NCBI RefSeq assembly: GCF_001598855.1
Contig: NZ_BCZS01000020.1
Coordinates: forward strand, 1 to 64,000
Length of the DNA: 64,000 nucleotides
Reading direction: 5' to 3'
DNA from: Pluralibacter gergoviae ATCC 33028 = NBRC 105706
GTDB lineage: Bacteria > Pseudomonadota > Gammaproteobacteria > Enterobacterales > Enterobacteriaceae
A model generated the notes under the pieces. The model made no database searches. It was not told the DNA's origin and was given only the letters and a program-made list of their open reading frames with translations. Below are positions 29,359-38,818 of the stretch, piece after piece. The stretch's first letter is position 1, and each line of letters starts with the position of its first letter. A program made the translations under genes and the position numbers.

Positions 29359-29645
29359 GACATTGCCTCATTGTTATAGTGAACTGCAGGATAAGCATAG
29401 ACCCCGGTGCGGCGATCAGAAAGCGATATCATTACCGCGACGGGGTCAGATCCCAACAAAAAATCTGACGAACCCTGCATTTGCCAATTTTTCATCTTGA
29501 GTTTTTCTCTTTGACCCTATACAAATCCGGCGTTAAGTTATCGGACGGTTAAATAATAATTACTGCCTGTTAATTGCTCAGTGTGAGCCGTGACCGTGAA
29601 TAAATAAGCACCTATAAGCACAACAACACCTCTTTGGGAGATTTC

Positions 29646-31199
29646 ATGCCATCCTCAACGCAACATAAAGAGAGCCGGACCTTCTTCGGCCATCCGTACC
29701 CGCTGGGCGCGCTATTTTTTACCGAGATGTGGGAGCGCTTCTCCTTCTACGGCATTCGTCCGCTGCTGATCCTGTTTATGGCCGCCACCGTTTACGACGG
29801 CGGTATGGGGCTGGCCCGCGAAAACGCCTCGGCTATTGTCGGTATTTTCGCCGGCACCATGTACCTGGCGGCGCTGCCCGGCGGCTGGCTGGCGGACAAC
29901 TGGCTCGGCCAGCAGCGGGCGGTGTGGTACGGCTCGCTGCTGATTGCCCTCGGCCACCTCTCCATTGCGCTGTCGGCGCTGATGGGCGACGCGCTGTTCT
30001 TTATCGGACTGATGTTTATCGTGCTCGGCTCCGGGCTGTTTAAAACCTGCATCTCGGTGATGGTCGGCACCCTGTATAAGAAGGGCGACGCCCGCCGCGA
30101 CGGCGGCTTTTCGCTGTTCTATATGGGGATCAACCTCGGCTCCTTTATCGCGCCGCTGATCTCCGGCTGGCTGGTGAAAACCCACGGCTGGCACTGGGGC
30201 TTCGGCATCGGCGGTATCGGGATGCTGGTCGCGCTGGTGATTTTCCGCCTGTTCGCGGTGCCGTCGATGAAGCGCTACGACGGCGAAGTCGGTCTCGACT
30301 CCACCTGGAACAGTCCGGTGGCGAAAAAGCGCGGCGTCGGCGCCTGGCTGCTGGCGCTGGCGGCGGCGTTAGCCGTGGTCGTTACGCTGGTTGCTCAGGG
30401 CGTAATCGTCATCAACCCGGTGGCGGTGGCCAGCGCGCTGGTGTACGTGATTGCCGCCTCGGTGGCGCTGTACTTTATCTGGCTGTTCGCCTTTGCCGGG
30501 CTGAACCGCAAGGAGCGGGCGCGCCTGCTGGTGTGCTTTATTCTGCTGGTGGCGGCGGCCTTCTTCTGGTCGGCGTTCGAGCAGAAGCCGACCTCCTTTA
30601 ACCTGTTTGCCAACGACTACACCAACCGCATGCTGGGCGGCTTTGAGATCCCGGCGGTGTGGTTCCAGTCGGTGAATGCCCTGTTTATTATCCTGCTGGC
30701 GCCGGTGTTTAGCTGGGCGTGGCCGTGGCTTGCCCGCAACCATATCCGCCCGGGGAGCATCACCAAGTTTATGATCGGCGTGCTGTTTGCGGCAGGCGGT
30801 TTCGGCCTGATGATGCTGGCGGCGCAGAACGTGCTGGCCAGCGGCGGCGGCACGGTATCGCCGCTGTGGCTGGTGGGCAGCATCCTGATGCTGACCCTCG
30901 GCGAGCTGTGCCTGAGCCCGATCGGGCTTGCCACCATGACTCTGCTGGCGCCGGAGAGAATGCGCGGCCAGATGATGGGCCTGTGGTTCTGCGCCAGCGC
31001 GCTGGGCAACCTGGCGGCGGGCCTGATCGGCGGCCACGTGAAGGCCGACCAGCTCGATATGCTGCCAGACCTCTTCGCCCGCTGCTCTATTGCGCTGCTG
31101 ATCTGCGCCGGCGTGCTGTTCCTGCTGATTATTCCGGTGCGCCGCCTGCTGGCGAACGCGAAGGGCGAAACCGGCAGAGTAGAAGAAGCGAAAGCCTGA
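29646..31199 (+). CDS. POT-family proton-coupled di/tripeptide transporter
   Basis: This 517-aa inner membrane protein has about 14 TMS. The family signature TEMWERFSFYG (ExxERFxYY type, about residues 23-33) is near the N-terminus, and 'SLFYMGINLGSFIAP' is the second POT motif. It resembles but is not clearly one of E. coli DtpA-D. GGGAG is 8-12 nt upstream of the ATG. The 287-bp upstream gap holds its promoter (for example 'ttgacc...tacaaa' near 29511-29524); no gene is visible there. A terminator follows the gene. Confidence 0.9.
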   Translation: MPSSTQHKESRTFFGHPYPLGALFFTEMWERFSFYGIRPLLILFMAATVYDGGMGLARENASAIVGIFAGTMYLAALPGGWLADNWLGQQRAVWYGSLLIALGHLSIALSALMGDALFFIGLMFIVLGSGLFKTCISVMVGTLYKKGDARRDGGFSLFYMGINLGSFIAPLISGWLVKTHGWHWGFGIGGIGMLVALVIFRLFAVPSMKRYDGEVGLDSTWNSPVAKKRGVGAWLLALAAALAVVVTLVAQGVIVINPVAVASALVYVIAASVALYFIWLFAFAGLNRKERARLLVCFILLVAAAFFWSAFEQKPTSFNLFANDYTNRMLGGFEIPAVWFQSVNALFIILLAPVFSWAWPWLARNHIRPGSITKFMIGVLFAAGGFGLMMLAAQNVLASGGGTVSPLWLVGSILMLTLGELCLSPIGLATMTLLAPERMRGQMMGLWFCASALGNLAAGLIGGHVKADQLDMLPDLFARCSIALLICAGVLFLLIIPVRRLLANAKGETGRVEEAKA

Positions 31200-31250
31200 T
31201 CGGCGTGCGCGCCTGCACCTGAAAGGTGCAGCGCGGCGCATTGATTCCCG

Positions 31251-31278
31251 TCAAAAGCCCCGCCAGCGGGGTTTTTGA
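31251..31278 (+). terminator. Intrinsic terminator after the POT transporter
   Basis: tcaaaagccccgc-cag-cggggtttttga forms a stem-loop with a U tract. It lies about 50 nt after the stop and before the MFS gene. Confidence 0.9.
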
Positions 31279-31334
31279 CGCTCTGGCATCGCCCTTGCTT
31301 AACTCCCTTACGCTGTTTAATTCGGGAGTCGCGC

Positions 31335-32654
31335 ATGAAAGCCTCATCCACCCGCTATACCATCTTCTCGCTGCTGTTTCTGATTGCCCTGATTAACTAT
31401 GTCGATCGCGGCGCGCTGTCGTTTGCCGCCAACGCCATCTCTCAGGAGTTCCACTTCAGCAAGGTGCAGCTCGGCGCCGTGCTCGGCTACTTCGGCTTCG
31501 GCTATCTGTTCGGCTCGCTGTGCGGCGGCTTCCTCGCCGACCGCCTGGGGACCAAAAAGGTGTGGCTGATGGCCGGTATTCTCTGGTCGCTGCTGGAGAT
31601 AGCCACCGCCTGGGCAGGGGAAATCGGCCTCGCGCTGTTCGGCGGCTCGGCGATTATGGGCTTTGCCGCCCTGCGGGTGCTGTTCGGCTTTACCGAGGGG
31701 CCGGCCTACGCCCTGATGAATAAAAGCATCGCCCACTGGGCGCCGGACAACGAACGCGGCTTCGCGCTGGGCATCGGTCTGCTCAGCACCCAGGTGGGCT
31801 CTCTGCTGACCGCGCCGATTGCCGTTGGCCTGCTGCTGCTCACTCACGACTGGCGGATGATGTTTATGCTGCTGGGCGCCTTTTCGCTGCTGGCGATGCT
31901 GCTGTTCGCCCGCCACTTCGCCGATACGCCGCAGCAGCACCCCGGCGTTAACGACGCCGAGCGGGCGCTGATCGTGCGCGGGCAAAAGCAGGGCGGCGAC
32001 AGCGGCGAGCCGCTGCCGTGGTGGCGCTTTTTCACCAGTCGTACCCTGGTCTGCAACGCGCTCGGCTACTTCAGCTTTCTCTATATCACCTTTACCCTGG
32101 TGACCTGGATGCCGAAGTATCTGCAGGACAACTTCCACTACGATCTGCACTCCCTGTGGTACGTGGCGATGATCCCGTGGAGCGGCGCCTGCATAACGGT
32201 ACTGCTCGGCGGGCGGATTGCCGACCGCATCATCTCCCGCTTCGGCAACCTGCGCCTGGCGCGCAACGTCTTTGCGGCGGTGACCCTGTTCGCCACCGCC
32301 TGCTGCTTTATGGCTATTCCGTGGGTGGGGTCGGCGGCGGGGATTATCGCCCTGATGACGCTCGGCAACGCGCTGAATGCGCTGGTGAATAATGTCTACT
32401 GGTCGGTGGTGATCGACGTAACGCCGAAGGCGTCGGTGGGGGCCTACAGCGGCATGACCCTGGCGATCGCCAATATGGCGGCCATCATCTCGCCGATGCT
32501 CTGCGGCTGGCTGGCGCAGTACTACGGCTACAACGCCATGTTCACCGTCACCGCCTGCATCGCCTTTGCCAGCATGCTGGCGATGACCCTGCTGCAGCCG
32601 GAGAAGCGGCTGCAGCAGGAGGACTTCCCGGCGGGTGCCCGCCAGCTCAGCTGA
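31335..32654 (+). CDS. MFS transporter, anion:cation symporter (ACS) family
   Basis: This 439-aa, 12-TMS protein has 'INYVDRGALSFAANAI' in TM1 and 'GGFLADRLGTKKVWLMAG' (motif A), typical of the ACS family that takes up organic acids such as glucarate, phthalate or hydroxyphenylacetate. ATG at 31335 with 'tcgggag' upstream. Its 3' end overlaps convergently by 8 bp with the flavin monooxygenase gene. Together with the next four genes it suggests uptake of an aromatic acid (inference). Confidence 0.87.
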   Translation: MKASSTRYTIFSLLFLIALINYVDRGALSFAANAISQEFHFSKVQLGAVLGYFGFGYLFGSLCGGFLADRLGTKKVWLMAGILWSLLEIATAWAGEIGLALFGGSAIMGFAALRVLFGFTEGPAYALMNKSIAHWAPDNERGFALGIGLLSTQVGSLLTAPIAVGLLLLTHDWRMMFMLLGAFSLLAMLLFARHFADTPQQHPGVNDAERALIVRGQKQGGDSGEPLPWWRFFTSRTLVCNALGYFSFLYITFTLVTWMPKYLQDNFHYDLHSLWYVAMIPWSGACITVLLGGRIADRIISRFGNLRLARNVFAAVTLFATACCFMAIPWVGSAAGIIALMTLGNALNALVNNVYWSVVIDVTPKASVGAYSGMTLAIANMAAIISPMLCGWLAQYYGYNAMFTVTACIAFASMLAMTLLQPEKRLQQEDFPAGARQLS

Positions 32655-34221
32655 CGGCGGCGGCCTGCGTGAGGCTCAGGCTATCGCGCAGGTGCCGGAG
32701 CAGGGCAGGCACTTCGTCTGCGCTCGCCACCGCGCCGTAGAGATAAAAGTCCGGCCGCATCAGGGCGGCGCACACCCGCTGCTCGCGCAGGAAGGCGGCG
32801 TACTTGCCGGAGAGATCCTGCCAGCTCTCGCCGCGGCCGTCGCCGATGATGACTACCTGGCCGCCAAGCTCCTCCAGCAGGGGGCGGGCGAGCGCCAGCA
32901 GCGCCGGGGCGGCGGCCGCCTGCGCGAGGATCAGGTGGAAGCCGCGGCCAAACAGGTCGTCAAAGCGGCCGTCCCGCGCCCCGCGGCGCAGCGCGCCGTG
33001 GACGAACAGCTGGCCCGACAGCCCGTTTTGCGCCGGATAGAGTAATCCTCCCTGCAGTCCCGGAAAGGGCGGCAGCGGTCCGGCCTCGCCGCTGAGGTAG
33101 CGGTTATCCCGCGCCAGCGCCTGCTGCATATCCGAGACGCATACCACCCGGCCCATGGCGATGGAGTCCTCGATCACCGCCCGGATCTGCGGCCGGCGCT
33201 CGGCGGCGTAGCCGTCGAGCAGCGCCTCGCCGGCGCGGCCCCGCAGCACGCGGTCCAGCCGCCAGGAGAGGTTCCAGACGTCGCGCAGCCCCGAGCACAT
33301 CCCCTGGCCCATAAAGGGCGGCATCAGGTGGGCGGCGTCGCCCGCCAGCAGCACCCGGCCCTGGCGCCAGCGGTCGGCAATGCGCGAGCGGAACTGATAC
33401 ACCGCGTGGCGCACCAGCTCGACGCTTTCCGGAGTTGCCCACGGGGCCAGCAGCTGCCAGACCTTCTCCTCCGACTGTAAGTCCGCCATGCTCTCGTGCG
33501 GCAGGCGCATAAACTCCCAGCGCCGGTAGCCCGGCCCGCCGGGTACAATGGTGGTGGGGCGTTCGGGGTTGCACCACTGGGCGCTTTCGGGAATATCAAG
33601 CGTGACGCCGGGGCGCGGCTTGACGTCAACCACCAGCCAGTCTTCGGCGAAGCCCAGATCCAGCCAGTCGATGCCGCAGATGCGGCGAACCGTGCTATTG
33701 GCGCCGTCGGCGCCGATAACGTAGCGCGCCTGAAAGCGCTGGCGCTCTGCTGCCGGATCGTCGCGCTCCGCGGTGGCGACCATCACCAGCTCGCAGCCGT
33801 CGGCGGTCTGGCTCAGCCGTTCGACCTCGCGGCCCGGATAGCGGTCGACGTTGGGCAGGGCCTTCACCTGCCTGTCGAAGATAGCCTCCAGGTCCGGCTG
33901 GTTGAAAAAGTAGCCGAAGGGGCCGCCGCTTATCGACTCCGCGCCCCAGTCCAGCGCCAGCAGCCGCCGCCAGTCGGCGCTGTACCACTCATAAGATGAG
34001 GCGGCGTGCGAGACGGGCGCCACCTCCTGCTCCAGATCCAGCATCCGCAGCACGCGGCGAATTTCATGATCGTGAAAGACCGCCCGCGGCAGCGGATAAA
34101 GCGATTCCCAGCGTTCAAACACCGCTACCCGGTAGCCCTGGCGGCCCATCACCAGAGAGAGAAGCTGGCCGACCGGGCCGTAGCCGACGATAGCGATGTC
34201 GTACATCGTGTTGTTATTCAT
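32647..34221 (-). CDS. FAD-dependent aromatic monooxygenase (MhpA-like)
   Basis: This 524-aa protein of the group A flavoprotein hydroxylases has the GxGxxG-type FAD motif 'IVGYGPVGQLLSLVMGRQG' (about 12-30), a second nucleotide motif 'VIGADGANSTVRR', and 'VLLAGDAAHLMPPFMGQG' for FAD ribityl binding. It resembles 3-(3-hydroxyphenyl)propionate 2-hydroxylase MhpA. It would add a hydroxyl group next to an existing phenol hydroxyl, producing a catechol for the downstream dioxygenase. The preferred ATG is at 34221; GTG at 34224 is also in frame. It is part of a three-gene minus-strand cluster. The true substrate is not readable. Confidence 0.87.
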   Translation of the reverse strand: MNNNTMYDIAIVGYGPVGQLLSLVMGRQGYRVAVFERWESLYPLPRAVFHDHEIRRVLRMLDLEQEVAPVSHAASSYEWYSADWRRLLALDWGAESISGGPFGYFFNQPDLEAIFDRQVKALPNVDRYPGREVERLSQTADGCELVMVATAERDDPAAERQRFQARYVIGADGANSTVRRICGIDWLDLGFAEDWLVVDVKPRPGVTLDIPESAQWCNPERPTTIVPGGPGYRRWEFMRLPHESMADLQSEEKVWQLLAPWATPESVELVRHAVYQFRSRIADRWRQGRVLLAGDAAHLMPPFMGQGMCSGLRDVWNLSWRLDRVLRGRAGEALLDGYAAERRPQIRAVIEDSIAMGRVVCVSDMQQALARDNRYLSGEAGPLPPFPGLQGGLLYPAQNGLSGQLFVHGALRRGARDGRFDDLFGRGFHLILAQAAAAPALLALARPLLEELGGQVVIIGDGRGESWQDLSGKYAAFLREQRVCAALMRPDFYLYGAVASADEVPALLRHLRDSLSLTQAAAVS

Positions 34222-34243
34222 CACAGTTATCCACGTTGGTCAG

Positions 34244-35164
34244 TTATGCCGTTGCCTGCGGCGCCAGTTCGGTGTTGTGAATAAACCACGGCGGTACGTC
34301 GGGGCCCCACAGATAGAGCGCGTTCTCCGGCAGGAAGTTGCCGGTGGGCCAGACGGTATTGGCGCTGATGTAATCAATGTCCGCCGAGTACTCAAAGAAT
34401 GAGCCCCACGGATCGCGCACGTAGTGAAAATAGTTTGAGCCGAGGCAGTGGCGGCCGGTGCCCCAGCCCTCTTTAAACCCGGCGCGGGCCATCTGGGTGG
34501 CGCCGTTGCCAACCTCGTTGATGCTGTCCACTTCCCAGGCCGCGTGATGAAAGCCTTTGCCCGCGCTTTTGGCGAAGGCCACCAGGTGGTGATCGCAGCC
34601 GTGGCGGGCGTGCATAAAGGCGATGACGTCCTGCGAGAAGTCGGAGAGATTAAGGCCGATGGCCCGCTGGTAGAAGTCGACGGCCCGGGTGACATCGGGC
34701 GAGAACAGCAGCACGTGCGACAGCCGGCGGGGCGAGATCTTTGTGACCCGATCCCGGGTCACCGTGCCGCGCGCGTCCGGGGGCGTGGCGGGCAGCGGGA
34801 CGATGTGCTTGGCATCGGGAAGGGTCTTTTTGCCCACTTTGATATTGATGCGGTTGCCGTCCGGATCGCGGAACCAGAAGCCCGCGCCGTCGATAAACTC
34901 GGGCTCGGCGCCGCACTCACGTACCTGACCGAGCAGCGCCTCGTAGTCTTCGGCGTAGCAGTGGAAGCAGATCCAGGCCAGCGACTTTTGTTCGGCGGGC
35001 AGAATGTGCGCCCAGGTGTGCCCGTCGGCGGCGGCGAGCGACAGCCCGGCCTCGTTTTTGGCGATGCTCAGGCCGAAGCTGTTATAGAAATAGTCTGCTT
35101 CGGCCAGAGAGGGGACAAACAGGGCGAAATGATCGATAGAGTGAATGCCACGTAATTGCGTCAT
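34244..35164 (-). CDS. VOC-family extradiol ring-cleavage dioxygenase
   Basis: This 306-aa protein has two vicinal-oxygen-chelate repeats (about 10-125 and 145-275). Putative iron ligands are the His of 'RRLSHVLLFSPD', the His of 'KGFHHAAWEV' and the Glu of 'GSFFEYSADID', in the usual C-terminal module order of type I extradiol enzymes. The N-terminal module is 'SIDHFALFVPSLAEAD'. It would cleave the catechol made by the neighbouring hydroxylase. The ATG at 35164 has AGGAGG upstream; a longer start is less likely. Confidence 0.87.
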   Translation of the reverse strand: MTQLRGIHSIDHFALFVPSLAEADYFYNSFGLSIAKNEAGLSLAAADGHTWAHILPAEQKSLAWICFHCYAEDYEALLGQVRECGAEPEFIDGAGFWFRDPDGNRINIKVGKKTLPDAKHIVPLPATPPDARGTVTRDRVTKISPRRLSHVLLFSPDVTRAVDFYQRAIGLNLSDFSQDVIAFMHARHGCDHHLVAFAKSAGKGFHHAAWEVDSINEVGNGATQMARAGFKEGWGTGRHCLGSNYFHYVRDPWGSFFEYSADIDYISANTVWPTGNFLPENALYLWGPDVPPWFIHNTELAPQATA

Positions 35165-35198
35165 GACTCCTCCTGCAGGTGTAGGGTACTGTAGGGTT

Positions 35199-36032
35199 TT
35201 ATTTCTCCGCGCAGATGCGGTTGCGCAGCGTGCCGACCCGCTCAACGCTGACTTCCACAATGTCGCCGTCTTTTAAAAAGCGCTTCGGATCCCTGCCGAA
35301 TCCGACGCCGGCGGGCGTGCCGGTGACGATCGCGTCGCCCGCTTCGAGGGTGATCGCCTCGCTGAGGGTGGCGATAAGGGTGGCGACGTCAAACACCATG
35401 TCGCGGGTATTGGCCGACTGCACGGTTTCACCGTTGACCCGGGTCTCCAGCAGCAGGCCCGCGGCGCCCGGCGGCAGTTCGTCGGCGGTAACCAGGTCCG
35501 GACCAAAGGCGCCGGTGGCGTCGAAGTTTTTGCCGACCGTCCACTGCGGCGTCAGGAACTGGTACTCGCGCACCGACGCGTCGTTAAACAGGGCGTAGCC
35601 CGCCACGCACTCCAGCGCCTGCGCCTTGTCGATATAGCGGCCGCCGCTTTTCAGCACGACCGCCAGCTCGCCCTCGTAGTCGAGCGTATCGGAGAGCTTG
35701 GGCAGAATAATCGGCTGATTGTGCGCCAGAAGGCTGCTGTTAAAGCGCGGGAAGACGGTCGGATAGTCCGGCTGGGCGTAGTTGGACTCTTTGGTATGAT
35801 CGGCGTAGTTGAGGCCGACGCAGATAATTTTGCCGGGGCGGGTCATCACCGGCAGATAGCTGTCATCGCCGGGAACGACGGTTTCGCCCTGCGCCTCCGC
35901 GCCGTAGCGGGTGAGATCCGCGCCGCGCGCCAGCAGCGACTCCAGCGTCTCTTCGCCGAGCACCCGCACGCCGTCGGCGGTGCGCACGCCGAGAACGGCC
36001 CGGTTATGATGAATAAAATGCACGTAGCGCAT
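35199..36032 (-). CDS. Fumarylacetoacetate hydrolase-family protein
   Basis: This 277-aa FAH-fold hydrolase has 'ICVGLNYADHTKES' and the metal ligands in 'YEGELAVVL', plus 'KNFDATGAFGPDLV' and 'VTGTPAGVGFGRDP'. FAH enzymes cleave or decarboxylate meta-cleavage products and 2-oxo diacids in aromatic breakdown. It is the first gene of the minus-strand cluster, divergent from a GntR regulator. It could act on the ring-opened product of the VOC dioxygenase (inference). Confidence 0.88.
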   Translation of the reverse strand: MRYVHFIHHNRAVLGVRTADGVRVLGEETLESLLARGADLTRYGAEAQGETVVPGDDSYLPVMTRPGKIICVGLNYADHTKESNYAQPDYPTVFPRFNSSLLAHNQPIILPKLSDTLDYEGELAVVLKSGGRYIDKAQALECVAGYALFNDASVREYQFLTPQWTVGKNFDATGAFGPDLVTADELPPGAAGLLLETRVNGETVQSANTRDMVFDVATLIATLSEAITLEAGDAIVTGTPAGVGFGRDPKRFLKDGDIVEVSVERVGTLRNRICAEK

Positions 36033-36205
36033 AGGTCAGCTCCTGTATCAGAAAGGGGGTCCTCTACAGGCTAGTGTGATAAAAATATATCAACCAGTAA
36101 AAAATATATATTTTTTGATTTAAACTCTATTGTGTGATCTGTATATAATTTTATCTGTCCGCAGCTGCCATTCTGTTTTCAGGGACTTCACCTCGGGGCA
36201 AAGAC

Positions 36206-36898
36206 ATGAACGAAAAGCGCACCATCGCATCGCAGCTGGAAGAGCGGGTCCGGCGGGATATCATCAGCGGGCGGCTAAAGCCCGGCAGTAAAATGCGGCT
36301 CAGGGAGCTGTCCGTCCACTACGACGCCGGAGTGATCCCCCTGCGCGAGGCGCTCTCAAGGCTGGCGATGACCGGCTTCGTCTCGGCGGTCGATCAGAAA
36401 GGGTTCAGCGTGCAGAGGATCTCCGCCCCGGAGCTGCGCGACGTTACCCGGACCCGGCTGCACATCGAGTGCCGGGCGCTGGCGCTCTCCATCGAAAACG
36501 CCGACATTGAGTGGGAGAGTCAGCTGGTGGCGGCGCACCACCGTATGGGCCGCCACGAGATGCGCACCCCGCAGACCCACCAGCTCAACGCCGACTGGGA
36601 AGAGGCGCATGAGGCCTTTCACGCCGCGCTGCTCGCCAACTGCGGCTCGCCGTGGCTGCTGCGTTTTGTCGATACCCTCTGCGATCAGACCCTGCGCTAC
36701 CGGGCGCTGGCGGCCGCCTCGCCGGTCGGCGAAGGGCGGGATATTGCGCTGGAGCACCGGCAGCTGATGGAGGCGGCGCTGGCGCGGGACGTTACGCGAG
36801 CCACGATGCTGCTGACGGAGCACTATATGAGGACAATGGCAATTGTGCTGGAGAGCGATGCGCTGGCTATCCAGGATACGCAAAAAGCGGGTGCTTAG
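36206..36898 (+). CDS. GntR-family (FadR/VanR-type, FCD domain) regulator
   Basis: This 230-aa protein has an N-terminal winged helix (about 8-75, 'GRLKPGSKMRLRELSVHYDA') and a C-terminal all-helical FCD ligand domain. The metal-binding pattern includes 'DWEEAHEAFHAALLAN' and 'EHRQLMEAAL'. FCD regulators often sense organic acids. Divergent from the FAH gene across a 173-bp very AT-rich region, so it is the likely regulator of the aromatic cluster. Its stop overlaps the convergent ddpF stop by 4 bp. Confidence 0.88.
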   Translation: MNEKRTIASQLEERVRRDIISGRLKPGSKMRLRELSVHYDAGVIPLREALSRLAMTGFVSAVDQKGFSVQRISAPELRDVTRTRLHIECRALALSIENADIEWESQLVAAHHRMGRHEMRTPQTHQLNADWEEAHEAFHAALLANCGSPWLLRFVDTLCDQTLRYRALAAASPVGEGRDIALEHRQLMEAALARDVTRATMLLTEHYMRTMAIVLESDALAIQDTQKAGA

Positions 36899-37845
36899 CC
36901 TGTGCGCCCGGCGGCAATCGCCTCCGTCCGCCAGCAGCGCACCAGCGTTCCGTCGGGCTGCGGGCGCAGCGCCTGCGGCTTATCGCATCCTTCGGTTGCC
37001 CAGGGGCAGCGGTCGCGGAAGTAGCAGCCTTCGGGCAGGCGGCGGTTGCCGGGCAGCTCGGTGTTCGCCGGTGCTTCGCCCAGTTCGCCGCCGACGCGCG
37101 GCACCGAATCCATCAGCAGCCGGGTGTAGGGATGCCTCGGCGTGTCAAGTACCCGGCGGGCGTCGCCGGTTTCGACGATCTGGCCGAGATACATTACCGC
37201 CACGCGGTCGCTCATGTGGCGCACCACGGAGACGTTGTGGGAGATGAGCACGTAGGTCAGATCCTGCTCCTGCTGCAGGTTCACCAGCAGATTGAGGATC
37301 TGCGCCTGGACCGAGATATCCAGCGCGGACGTCGGCTCATCCAGCACAATCACCTGCGGCCGCGACGACAGCGCTCTGGCGATAGCGATACGCTGGCGCT
37401 GGCCGCCGGAAAAGGCGTGGGGCAGGCGGTCGAGATACTCCGGCCGGATGCCAACCTGCAGCGCCAGGGTCTCCGCCAGACTGCGGCGCGCTTTCTCGCC
37501 GGCGCGGCTGTGGATCCACACCGGCTCGGTGATGGTCCGCCACACCGGCAGGCGGGGATCGAGCGAGGAGAGCGGATCCTGAAAGACCATCTGGATCCGC
37601 TTCTCGCCGTCGCCGGAAAGATTTTGATACTCGCCCCGGCCCGGCCTGAGCAACCCCATCAGCAGCTTCGCCAGCGTGCTTTTGCCGCAGCCGGACTCGC
37701 CGACAATGCCGAGGGTTTCCCCGCGCCGGGCGCTGAGCGAGAGACCGTTCAGGGCATAGACGCGTTCGGTGACCTTGCCGCGCCAGTTCTTTCTGGCGGC
37801 AAAATTCAGGTGTACATCGTTGAGTGAAAACAGTACGTCAGTCAT
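36895..37845 (-). CDS. ddpF: Dipeptide ABC transporter ATPase DdpF-like
   Basis: This 316-aa OppF/DppF-type ATPase has Walker A 'GESGCGKST', signature 'SGGQRQRIAIARAL' and Walker B 'VIVLDEPTSALD'. The C-terminal oligopeptide-transporter extension carries the Cys-rich 'GCYFRDRCPWATEGCD'. It is the last gene of the ddpXABCDF operon and overlaps ddpD by 8 bp. It powers uptake together with DdpD. Assignment to ddp instead of dpp rests on the linked DdpX dipeptidase. Confidence 0.88.
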   Translation of the reverse strand: MTDVLFSLNDVHLNFAARKNWRGKVTERVYALNGLSLSARRGETLGIVGESGCGKSTLAKLLMGLLRPGRGEYQNLSGDGEKRIQMVFQDPLSSLDPRLPVWRTITEPVWIHSRAGEKARRSLAETLALQVGIRPEYLDRLPHAFSGGQRQRIAIARALSSRPQVIVLDEPTSALDISVQAQILNLLVNLQQEQDLTYVLISHNVSVVRHMSDRVAVMYLGQIVETGDARRVLDTPRHPYTRLLMDSVPRVGGELGEAPANTELPGNRRLPEGCYFRDRCPWATEGCDKPQALRPQPDGTLVRCWRTEAIAAGRTG

Positions 37846-38818
37846 GAGTAGTCTCCAGGCGCGGGTACCAGCAGGCGACATGTTGTTGATCCACCGGCCG
37901 CAGCGGGGGCGTCACGCCGCAGGCCTCCCCGGCGGCAAAGCAGCGCTCGCGAAAGGCGCAGCCGGCGGGAAGCTGCGCCAGGTTCGGCACGGTGCCCGGA
38001 ATAGAGCGCAGCTGCGCCCGCGGTTCGGCATTATCGGGCGTGCTATTCATCAGCCCTATCGAGTAGGGGTGGCGCGGATGTTCGAGCAGCTCCCGGGTGG
38101 CGCCGCTCTCCACCACCGAACCGGCGTACATGACGTACACCCGGTCGCAGATCTGGGAAACCACCGCCATATCGTGGCTGATAAACAGCACCGCCGCGCC
38201 GGTGGCCTGCGCTTTCTGCTTCAGCAGGCGCAGCACCTGGCGCTGTACGGTGACGTCCAGCGCGGTAGTGGGTTCATCGGCAATCAGCAGGTCGGGATCG
38301 CAGGAGAAGGCGATGGCGATCATTACCCGCTGGCGCATACCGCCGGAGAGTTCAAACGGGTAGCGCTCGAGCACCTGCTGCGGGTCGGCTATCTGCATAT
38401 CGCGCAGCAGCGCCGCGGCCCGGCTGCGCGCGTCGCGGACGGAAAGCGGCCGGTGCTGGCGAATAACGTCCACCATCTGCTTGCCGATGCGGCGGGTGGG
38501 GTTCAGGGCGGTCATCGGCTCCTGAAAGATCATCGCCGCCTTGTCGCCGCGCAGCTGGCGCAGGGTTTTCTCCGGCGCGTTCAGCATATCGTGCGCGCTG
38601 AGGGTGACGCTGCCGCTGCGAATGCGGTAGCTGCCCGGCGGCAGCAGGCGCATGCTGAGCATGGCGGTCACCGATTTACCGGAGCCGGACTCGCCCACCA
38701 CGCCGACGATCTCGCCCCGGTTGATGTGCAGAGAGATGTTGTTCAATACCCGCACTTCGCCCTGCCAGGCGGGGAAGCTGAGGCTGACGTTATCAAGGGT
38801 CAGAATACGCTGGGTCAT
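37838..38818 (-). CDS. ddpD: Dipeptide ABC transporter ATPase DdpD-like
   Basis: This 326-aa OppD/DppD-type ATPase has Walker A '[12 protein letters not shown]', signature '[15 protein letters not shown]' and Walker B '[12 protein letters not shown]'. The C-terminal Cys cluster is '[16 protein letters not shown]'. Its start overlaps the ddpC stop by one base. It forms the ATPase pair with DdpF. Confidence 0.88.
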   Translation of the reverse strand: MTQRILTLDNVSLSFPAWQGEVRVLNNISLHINRGEIVGVVGESGSGKSVTAMLSMRLLPPGSYRIRSGSVTLSAHDMLNAPEKTLRQLRGDKAAMIFQEPMTALNPTRRIGKQMVDVIRQHRPLSVRDARSRAAALLRDMQIADPQQVLERYPFELSGGMRQRVMIAIAFSCDPDLLIADEPTTALDVTVQRQVLRLLKQKAQATGAAVLFISHDMAVVSQICDRVYVMYAGSVVESGATRELLEHPRHPYSIGLMNSTPDNAEPRAQLRSIPGTVPNLAQLPAGCAFRERCFAAGEACGVTPPLRPVDQQHVACWYPRLETTHD

